Assembly (NCBI GenBank): GCA_038144835.1
Contig: JAYQON010000042.1
Location: forward strand, 1-23,586
DNA from: JALHOQ01 sp038144835
Lineage (GTDB): Bacteria > Bdellovibrionota > Bdellovibrionia > Bdellovibrionales > UBA1609
Direction: 5' to 3'
DNA length: 23,586 bases
Positions 14,433 to 20,711 of this stretch are shown one piece after another (within the stretch, counting starts at the first letter, position 1; each line of letters starts with the position of its first letter). The notes beneath the pieces were generated by a model. The model did not search any database. It worked only from the letters and a program-made list of their open reading frames with translations, and was not told where the DNA came from. The position numbers and the translations under genes were made by a program.

Positions 14433-15626
14433 ATGTCCAACCAACAAGTGATTGTTCAAAAATATGGGGGCATGTGCCTGGAGACCCCCGAAAAGGTTCG
14501 TCTCGCGGCAAATCAAGTTGCCAGATTGCATAACTCTGGACACCGGTTAGTCGTTGTGGTCTCAGCGATGGGCAAGACCACCGACCAACTGATTCAACTC
14601 GCCTATCAGACCAGCCCTAGCCCGAACCGACGCGAGCTCGATATGTTGCTCACCACGGGAGAGCGCGTAAGTATGTCATTGATGAGCATGGCGCTCACCG
14701 ATTTAAAAATTCCGGCCATAAGCTTTACTGGTAGTCAGGCTGGCGTGCTTACCGATGAATCTCATTCCTCCGCGCGCATCGTGGATGTGCGTCCCATTCG
14801 TGTGCGCGAAGAGCTCAACCGCGGACGCGTGGTGGTTTTGGCTGGTTTTCAGGGTGTAAATCCGATGAGCAAAGAGATCACTACATTGGGTCGCGGCGGT
14901 TCTGACACGACGGCGGTAGCTATGGCTGGAGCTCTGCGGGCCGATCGTTGCGAGATCATCAAAGAAGTGGATGGAGTCTGCACGGCCGACCCGCGAATTG
15001 TCAGTGGTGCAAAAACTTTGCATCGGCTTAGCTTTAGCGCCCTAGCCGATATGTGCTATTGGGGTGCTAAGGTGCTTCATTTTAGAAGCGTTGAATTGGC
15101 AATGAGCCAAAACGTTCCCCTGTTCATCAAAAAATGGGAAAGCGATCAAGACAGCACGCAAGTGCTTAACGAGGTAAACGACATGGAAATCGGCAAAATT
15201 CTTTCGGTCAACTCTCTTCAACGTGTTGAACACTTGGCCATTGATGCCAACAGCTTGAACAACGGTTTCGAAATATTCGCAGCTCATTTAAAACAAAATG
15301 GGTTGTCTTGGCCTCAGCTGCTGGCCTCTGCCTTCGAAGCCGGACAATGCCGATTGATGCTCACTGCAGACAACGAATCTTTGGACACCCTCTTGCGCAC
15401 TCTGACCCTCACCCGAGGAGTTAAAAAACTGTGCGACACAATGGCGTGCGTGAGCTTGACCTGCCACGGAGGCGTGGGGTCAGAGCTTCCCTATCGCGCC
15501 TTGCAAGTTCTTTCGCAGCAAGGACTCGTTCCGCAAAAATACATCTTTTCTTCCCATTCGCTGTCTCTATTTTTACCTCCAGATCAGCGAGAGAAAGCCA
15601 TTCAGGCTCTGCACGCGCTCATCTAG
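14433..15626 (+). CDS. lysC: Aspartate kinase (aspartokinase)
   Basis: 397 residues, the size of a monofunctional aspartokinase, which phosphorylates L-aspartate as the first step towards lysine, threonine, methionine and diaminopimelate. The amino-acid kinase domain (1-240) has TTGERVSMSL (74-83), GRGGSDTTAVA (153-163) and EVDGVCTADPRIV (178-190). The C-terminal part (about 250-397) is a divergent pair of ACT domains that would bind a feedback inhibitor. The usual first motif K-F-G-G-T-S is here K-Y-G-G-M-C (10-15), replacing the Thr and Ser that contact substrate or nucleotide in the family. Activity therefore needs checking. No ribosome-binding site is visible; the start abuts a strong hairpin. 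GTG 14448 is an alternative start, also without a good site. Confidence 0.88.
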   Translation: MSNQQVIVQKYGGMCLETPEKVRLAANQVARLHNSGHRLVVVVSAMGKTTDQLIQLAYQTSPSPNRRELDMLLTTGERVSMSLMSMALTDLKIPAISFTGSQAGVLTDESHSSARIVDVRPIRVREELNRGRVVVLAGFQGVNPMSKEITTLGRGGSDTTAVAMAGALRADRCEIIKEVDGVCTADPRIVSGAKTLHRLSFSALADMCYWGAKVLHFRSVELAMSQNVPLFIKKWESDQDSTQVLNEVNDMEIGKILSVNSLQRVEHLAIDANSLNNGFEIFAAHLKQNGLSWPQLLASAFEAGQCRLMLTADNESLDTLLRTLTLTRGVKKLCDTMACVSLTCHGGVGSELPYRALQVLSQQGLVPQKYIFSSHSLSLFLPPDQREKAIQALHALI

Positions 15627-15653
15627 ATGCTTAAAGGGTTTTTAGTGAAATCG

Positions 15654-16217
15654 TTAATTTAGGCGAGCGATTAAAGATTGCAAAAGCTTGCGCACGTAGG
15701 GTGCATCCATGGCAAATACAGCTTCGTGGTTGGTGTAGCTAAAAACGTAAAGTTGCTCGCCATCAACAAAGGTAGCCATCATAATAGACCGACTTTTCGA
15801 GTCCGGACCTAGTTGAGTTTCATACTCAACTATATAACGATGCTGACCATTTCGCTGCAAAACTTCTTCTCGTAAAATTATGGGCTTTAATCTCGATTGC
15901 CCCCTAAGAATTGGTCGCCAATCCTCAGGGTTACTTTTGGGTTTGGCATCTTCACTCCAAAATACTTTGTGTACGAAAACCGCAGTAGATCCTTGATTTT
16001 TCTCAGACGTATCTAGGACCAGCAGCATCTCTGAGTAATTGACCAATGCCGCCAAGGGGGATGTCAAATCAACTACTTTCACTTTCCACGGGGCAATTTG
16101 AGAAAATCGCAATGCACCTTCACTTTGCGCCTTCGCCTGAAGCATCCCAAAAAACAGAGTCATCAACACAACGGTCTGTCTTAATTTTTTCCAACGACAA
16201 GTCTGATACCACACCAT
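15654..16217 (-). CDS. Secreted protein of unknown function
   Basis: 187 residues that I do not recognise. A basic start (CRWKKLRQ) and hydrophobic stretch VVLMTLFFGML lead to a signal-peptidase site after AKA near residue 30. The mature part is about 155 residues, with alternating beta-type segments (AVFVHKVFW, HRYIVEYETQ, QLYVFSYTN) and a basic C-terminal helix. There are no cysteines in the mature part and no known motif. It starts 8 bases after the stop of the gene at 16226-16690 with AGGAG 7 bases upstream, so the two form an operon. It faces the aspartokinase gene tail-to-tail with 27 bases between and no clear terminator. Confidence 0.7.
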   Translation of the reverse strand: MVWYQTCRWKKLRQTVVLMTLFFGMLQAKAQSEGALRFSQIAPWKVKVVDLTSPLAALVNYSEMLLVLDTSEKNQGSTAVFVHKVFWSEDAKPKSNPEDWRPILRGQSRLKPIILREEVLQRNGQHRYIVEYETQLGPDSKSRSIMMATFVDGEQLYVFSYTNHEAVFAMDAPYVRKLLQSLIARLN

Positions 16218-16225
16218 GAAAGCTC

Positions 16226-16690
16226 CTAACGAGTCGCACCCTTAAAAATGCCGGAGTCCGCGATGGTTCTTCCAGAAGCCTCAATTTGCGCGACACGCAC
16301 GCGATTAGCGTCAATGCGGGTGACACGAAGGTAATAGCGAGCTCCACCGTAGTTCAATTCCACACGCATGGTATGAGGGCTCTCCTGACACAAATGCGCT
16401 GGCAGGCGTATGTTGTACTGAGCAACATGCACTTGCAAACTGCCTTTGACCTCTAAAAGGGTAAATCCGGTCCCCTTTGCCTTATTGACCAAATCCTTTT
16501 GAAAGGCACCTTCAAAACCCAAAACCTGCTCAAACATCTCATTGGCCAAGGCCGTGGAATTGGTGCTTTGCTTGCCTTCACATGTTGGAAAGAGATGACC
16601 CTTTGAGGAAACGCCAGGAAAACGTTCCTGGGCCTGAGCCACACCACTAAGGCTCAAAAATATAATTGGAAACACAAGCAACTTAAACAT
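16226..16690 (-). CDS. Secreted protein of unknown function
   Basis: 154 residues when started at ATG 16690, which lies 4 bases after a perfect AAGGAGG. An in-frame start 12 codons upstream (16726) has no such site and would put a polar segment before the signal peptide, so it is rejected. The signal peptide is about residues 1-20 (FKLLVFPIIFLSLSGVAQA). The mature part has two cysteines, FPTCEGK and HLCQE, that could pair, and a beta-rich end (VELNYGGARYYLRVTRI). No family is recognised. It is the first gene of a pair with 15654-16217. In the 178-bp gap upstream I see a TATAAG hexamer on the minus strand near 16791-16796 but no matching -35, and an imperfect hairpin (ATCTTTGC/GCAAAAGAT) near 16709-16730. 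Confidence 0.7.
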   Translation of the reverse strand: MFKLLVFPIIFLSLSGVAQAQERFPGVSSKGHLFPTCEGKQSTNSTALANEMFEQVLGFEGAFQKDLVNKAKGTGFTLLEVKGSLQVHVAQYNIRLPAHLCQESPHTMRVELNYGGARYYLRVTRIDANRVRVAQIEASGRTIADSGIFKGATR

Positions 16691-16868
16691 TTGCCCTCCT
16701 TCGTAAACCATCTTTTGCCTCTGCAAAGATGAAACCCGCTGCGGGCGGCCCCAAGAACAGGTGAATGCCAGAAGATGGGAGTCGATTGCTTATATTCTAG
16801 ATATACCCATGCCGATTTTCGTCAGCCTCAGAAGAGACTTATACCCGCGGACGATATCGTGTAGCCCC

Positions 16869-18077
16869 CTACAAGGCCAATTTTTCGACCACAGGAATAA
16901 GAATTTCTAAAATATCCAAGTAGTCTTGCTGGAGGTCTGACTCATTATTTTGAACACCACCGCAGACTCTAAGGCGCCTTTCAAGATCTTTCGCTGCCTT
17001 GGTTACTGACCGTATCTGCTGCAAATCATTTTTGTAGTCCGACAACTGGATGTAAAAGTTTAGCCTTTGCACAGCTGCAATGAAATTTTGCTTGGCAACC
17101 TGACAAGGGGTCTCCCCTGAAGAGATCTCGCGACAAGCCATTTGGTAGGTCTTAAAATACTGTGCAAGTTTGAACGCAATATGTAAGCGCTCGCTCGGAC
17201 TATGCTCCGCCTGTCCATTTTGTTTAAAATATTCAGCAAGATTAGCTTGAGCCGCTTCCATTCGCGTGAACTGACAGGCTAAATGATCACCCACAATAAG
17301 GCCCGTGGAAAGACCACCTATAACTAAAGTAGGTTTACCAAATCGCTTTTGAACTCTTGCGAACACAGAGGTCAATGGTTGCCAAAACCATTGATTTAAA
17401 GGGCCTCGAATGAAACCAATGAGCTTAGCTAGAGACAGATTTAATGCCACTTGGCTGGTCAATGTACCTTCGTAGTCAACAATAAGTATTGCTGAGGCAA
17501 ACCTTTGAATCTCACGCGCACTCACTGTGTTGAGGCAATGGGCCGCTGCATAAAAAAATCCTGTCGATGAAATCAAGCTCATTGCATACATGGATTGAAA
17601 CCAAGACCCAAAATCAAAAAAGCCCAATCCACGGATCTCAATGAGGTGGGCCTTCAAACCCGATATTCCATCTAGCGTTTGGTACGCGCCGTGAGCGTAA
17701 ATTTCACCCCAGGCTTTCACAGAATCAGACAAATTATAACGGCTCAAGTTGCCGCCACCACCTTGGTACTCAAATTTTTCGGGATGTGGGGCTTTCAGGC
17801 CCATGGCTTCACGATAAGCCCAGCATAGTCGCAACGTCTGTGCATAAGCTTGTTTGGACACCTGGGTTTTGTAGGCCAACAAACGTTGAAGAATTTCCGC
17901 CTTATGACCCTTAAAATTATTTAAGACTTCTTCTTGCTGTTGCCGCTCAAAGCGCGCCACTTCTTCAAACGCGGCCTCGCCTTTAAGATGCTTTAATCCA
18001 CAGCCAAGCCAAGAAGTGCAAGCCTGAGCCTGTGCAGTGGCTGTGCAAAAAAACAAGACCGCAATAAGATATCTCAC
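16869..18077 (-). CDS. Exported helical protein of unknown function
   Basis: 402 residues with a signal peptide (about 1-18, ending QAQA) followed at once by a Cys-containing segment CTSWLGCGLKHL. Most of the rest is helical. Two hydrophobic stretches could be membrane segments or buried helices: one near 155-182 (MYAMSLISSTGFFYAAAHCL) and one near 250-268 (LVIGGLSTGLIVGDHLA). A glycine-rich spot YQGGGGNLSRYNLSD lies near residue 105. Several cysteines suggest periplasmic disulfides. No family is recognised. It starts at GTG 18077, 4 bases after the stop of 18082-18870, with no good ribosome-binding site, so translation is probably coupled. The two products may act together. Confidence 0.65.
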   Translation of the reverse strand: MRYLIAVLFFCTATAQAQACTSWLGCGLKHLKGEAAFEEVARFERQQQEEVLNNFKGHKAEILQRLLAYKTQVSKQAYAQTLRLCWAYREAMGLKAPHPEKFEYQGGGGNLSRYNLSDSVKAWGEIYAHGAYQTLDGISGLKAHLIEIRGLGFFDFGSWFQSMYAMSLISSTGFFYAAAHCLNTVSAREIQRFASAILIVDYEGTLTSQVALNLSLAKLIGFIRGPLNQWFWQPLTSVFARVQKRFGKPTLVIGGLSTGLIVGDHLACQFTRMEAAQANLAEYFKQNGQAEHSPSERLHIAFKLAQYFKTYQMACREISSGETPCQVAKQNFIAAVQRLNFYIQLSDYKNDLQQIRSVTKAAKDLERRLRVCGGVQNNESDLQQDYLDILEILIPVVEKLAL

Positions 18078-18081
18078 AAGC

Positions 18082-18870
18082 TTAGTTCAGCAAAGCCTCA
18101 ATCTTGGCTGCTTTTTCCTTAAATTGCTGGAGATGCTGAGCCATTTGGTCGCGTCCCATAACCAATAAAACAGTCTCATTTACAGTGACTATAGCCAAGG
18201 TGACGCCACCTACAACCACCGCAGTTCGAGCGACTGGCCGAAAAATACGGCCAAATTTGTACAGACCACCCGGCTGTTGAAGAAGGTGCTGAGCAACAGC
18301 TTTTTCTGCACGTAGCAAAGCGATTTCCGCCTCAGCTGACGATAACGAGGCCGAAGCTGGAGGCACGGAGACGGAGGCCATCGCCGCTTCGGCAGCCGTT
18401 TCAGCGGCCTCTGCAACCATCGGAAGCGCTGGAGTTGCCGGTAGCGTCAGCTTAGCGGATTCAAAGGCCAATTTGGCCTGTTTAACAGCCGCTTTAAGTT
18501 GGGCATGCTCAGCAAACCAGGCAGATTTTTCTGGCGTCATTGCACGCACGATAAAATCGGCCATTCGAGTGCCATAAACGGCACTACCAAGTCCAACGGT
18601 TAACACGCCAGGCACTTGCACGTAGACGTTGGCGCGATCCAATTGCAGATATTCATTAACAATTTGAGTGGTCTCTAATGACTGAATCAAGATTTCCAAC
18701 AATACCAATTCCGCCCGCAGTTGGAGTTGGCTTTTTTGTACTAAGCTTTCAATTCGATCGAGGGCTCCAGATGATTGTGCAGCCTTTGAGGACTCTCGAG
18801 CCATCGCCATCGAAGTGGACACAGCAAGAATTCCCGAAAGCGCAAGGGCGGAAATGTTTTTTCTAGTCAT
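18082..18870 (-). CDS. Exported, probably membrane-anchored Ala-rich protein of unknown function
   Basis: 262 residues. A signal peptide (about 1-24, ending MAMA) is followed by a helical region (35-75), a short hydrophobic stretch VPGVLTVGLGSAVYG (87-101), and an Ala/Pro/Ser-rich low-complexity section (143-182). A transmembrane helix lies near 215-238 (TAVVVGGVTLAIVTVNETVLLV), ahead of a basic amphipathic C-terminus. No family is recognised. The ATG follows AAGGAA, and the bases just before it form a small dyad (GGAAT-C-ATTCC, 18871-18881) that includes part of the ribosome-binding site. It heads a two-gene operon with 16869-18077, driven by a plausible promoter at 18930-18957. Confidence 0.65.
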   Translation of the reverse strand: MTRKNISALALSGILAVSTSMAMARESSKAAQSSGALDRIESLVQKSQLQLRAELVLLEILIQSLETTQIVNEYLQLDRANVYVQVPGVLTVGLGSAVYGTRMADFIVRAMTPEKSAWFAEHAQLKAAVKQAKLAFESAKLTLPATPALPMVAEAAETAAEAAMASVSVPPASASLSSAEAEIALLRAEKAVAQHLLQQPGGLYKFGRIFRPVARTAVVVGGVTLAIVTVNETVLLVMGRDQMAQHLQQFKEKAAKIEALLN

Positions 18871-18929
18871 GGAATCATTCCTTTTTAAGATTCATAGAGT
18901 TAAAGTTGGAGCTCTTAAAGAAGTGGCTT

Positions 18930-18957
18930 TATATACTCTAACCGCTCTGCAGAACAA
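18930..18957 (-). promoter_or_regulatory. Candidate housekeeping-type promoter of the 18870 operon
   Basis: On the minus strand TTGTTC (18957-18952) and TATATA (18935-18930) are separated by 16 bases, about 60 bases before the ATG at 18870. The -10 is good and the -35 moderate. This is the best pair in this part of the gap. Confidence 0.35.
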
Positions 18958-19244
18958 ACATCCAATCTGGCTTAATTGGTGAAAAACGTAATCTGACCCC
19001 ACAAGTCCAGCCCAAACTCTCGACAGTCGTGAAATTTATTCTTTATTTAACCAGATTGAAGAGGGTCTTCAATTAGCGCAAAAGACCTTGGCAAACCCTT
19101 GTGTCGCTCGCCTTAGGCAAAGCTGTATTGGTAGCCACTCGTAAAGGAGATTGAAACTACACACTCAAATTGAACTGTCGATGAGTCGTGGTCTCACTCA
19201 GCCTCAGCGTGAGGCGTTAGTGTGGAGCAAAAATTGACCGCACA

Positions 19245-19273
19245 TTGACAGGGGTAGCACCCCTTGATAGACG
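19245..19273 (+). promoter_or_regulatory. Weak candidate promoter with dyad spacer
   Basis: TTGACA (19245-19250), a perfect -35, is followed 17 bases later by TAGACG, a poor -10. The spacer holds the hairpin AGGGGT-AGC-ACCCCT, which could be an operator. It points at the gene starting at 19325. The poor -10 keeps confidence low. Confidence 0.22.
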
Positions 19274-19324
19274 GCACCCAATCAAGATTGCTTGCGCTAA
19301 ATACTGATCTTCGGGGGGAGAGTC

Positions 19325-20704
19325 ATGTTTTTTATCCGGCTTAGCTTTATTTGCCTTTCAATTCTAGTTACCAGCCACTGGGCTTGGGCCACTCAACCAG
19401 GTTTTGAACTGGTGGGTCCAGACGGTGACGTTGTTTTGTTCATCAATAATGGCTCTTCAATTGTCCTTAAACAATGCGTTCCACATTCACTCACCACCGG
19501 CCAAAGTGAGTGCGAACAGAGGAGTGATAAACCTGTATTTAATGTGCCAACAAGCGAGATTAAAACGCATCTACGGAATGTGTTGCGACTTTCGATAAAT
19601 GGGTTTTCTGAACAGACTCAGCGTTTGATCAAACTTGCCAACAAAAGTGAACCTGAGGACAGCAGCGCCTTAGAGCGTCAGCGTTCAAAATTAGTGGAGT
19701 CCATTGCGCGTATTGATTCCTTTATAGAGAGGCATGGACCAGAAAGTGCAAATCTTAGCGAAAGAGCACGCTTTGAAGAACAATTGGCGCAACTCGAGCA
19801 GACAATAGCTGACAACACAACATCAGCTATCGAATGGGCCAAGCAAGACGTCGATGCCCGCATTGATAGGGTGACGGAACAATGGTTAAAGACAACCGGA
19901 GTTCGCCGCTTGCTTCATGGCGATGCTATGAATCGTTTTGAATTCAATCTGTTAAAAAATTATGTTCGTTATGCTGAAGCATTTCCACATTTCGTTACTA
20001 TTCCAGCAGGCGCCTTTGCGATGGGAAGCCCCAAAAACGAACCAAAACGCAGTGCCGACGAAAAACAGCGGCACGTGACCATCAGTCGTTCTTTCCAAAT
20101 GCAGACCACGGAAGTCACGCAAGCTCAGTACTATTTTGTCATGGGCAACAATCCAGCAGCCTTTAAGTGGGACACAATCTGCTCAGATGGTTATATTTTA
20201 AACCAGGATGTACAGATGTGCGCCAACCACCCGATAGAAAAAGTTTCGTGGGAAGACACGCAAGAGTTTATTCATAGGCTTAATCAATTGAATGATGGCT
20301 ATGAATATCGCTTACCCACTGCCGCCGAATGGGAATACGCGGCACGAGCGGGCTCGACCACAGCTTACTTTTTTGGCGATGACTCTGGTCAACTTTCATC
20401 GTTCTCTTGGTCACTCAGCAACGGTGGTAATCGTAGTCATCCTGTCGGACAAAAAAAACCAAACACCTTTGGTTTGTTTGACATGTACGGCAACGTCGCC
20501 GAATGGGTACAAGATTTTTATGGAAGCTATGACAGCAGCGCCGTCGTCGATCCGCAAGGTCCCTCTCATGGCACCGAACGAGAAGTTCGCGGGTGTGGAT
20601 TCGCAAGTATTGAGCGTTATTGCCGCTCGGCCACTCGCATCCGCTCAACTCCCGATACGCGCTGGAACGTCATTGGATTTCGTTTAGTACGTACTCCTAA
20701 GTAA
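19325..20704 (+). CDS. Secreted FGE-sulfatase-domain (SUMF1-like) protein
   Basis: 459 residues. The signal peptide is about 1-22 (ending HWAWA). Residues 110-195 are charged and helical, probably a coiled coil. The FGE-sulfatase domain covers about 222-457: VTIPAGAFAMGSP, TTEVTQAQYYFVMG, YRLPTAAEWEYAARAGSTTA, FGLFDMYGNVAEWVQD and a final IGFRLVR. True formylglycine-generating enzymes use two cysteines near the end (C-x4-Y-C-N-R). Here the matching stretch is RGCGFASIERYCRSATR: Cys433 fits the second, the first is Ser428, and there is an extra Cys424. Catalysis is therefore doubtful, and a binding or scaffold role, as in many bacterial members, is more likely. Two more cysteines (TICSDG and QMCANH) may form a disulfide. 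The next gene starts only 7 bases downstream. Confidence 0.85.
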   Translation: MFFIRLSFICLSILVTSHWAWATQPGFELVGPDGDVVLFINNGSSIVLKQCVPHSLTTGQSECEQRSDKPVFNVPTSEIKTHLRNVLRLSINGFSEQTQRLIKLANKSEPEDSSALERQRSKLVESIARIDSFIERHGPESANLSERARFEEQLAQLEQTIADNTTSAIEWAKQDVDARIDRVTEQWLKTTGVRRLLHGDAMNRFEFNLLKNYVRYAEAFPHFVTIPAGAFAMGSPKNEPKRSADEKQRHVTISRSFQMQTTEVTQAQYYFVMGNNPAAFKWDTICSDGYILNQDVQMCANHPIEKVSWEDTQEFIHRLNQLNDGYEYRLPTAAEWEYAARAGSTTAYFFGDDSGQLSSFSWSLSNGGNRSHPVGQKKPNTFGLFDMYGNVAEWVQDFYGSYDSSAVVDPQGPSHGTEREVRGCGFASIERYCRSATRIRSTPDTRWNVIGFRLVRTPK

Positions 20705-20711
20705 TTTGATT

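Larger units (their letters stand above)
18871..19324. other. 454-bp intergenic region with several dyads, no intact gene
   Basis: This gap separates two divergent gene sets. It holds a candidate minus-strand promoter (18930-18957). A perfect 8-bp stem, ATTGAAGA-GGG-TCTTCAAT, lies at 19055-19073. Two adjacent hairpins follow: TGAGT/ACTCA at 19182-19200 and GCCTCA-GCG-TGAGGC at 19201-19215. AGGGGT-AGC-ACCCCT lies at 19250-19264. A plus-strand frame reads through 18992-19237 with one internal stop (TAA, 19142) and no good start; it could be a gene relic or chance. No tRNA or other named RNA is recognised. Confidence 0.5.

Noticed and set aside
19145..19237. Resemblance of KLHTQIELSMSRGLTQPQRE to transposase N-termini
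   Set aside because: Only about 30 codons follow, with no start site, no terminal inverted repeats and no further transposase sequence; the likeness is too weak.
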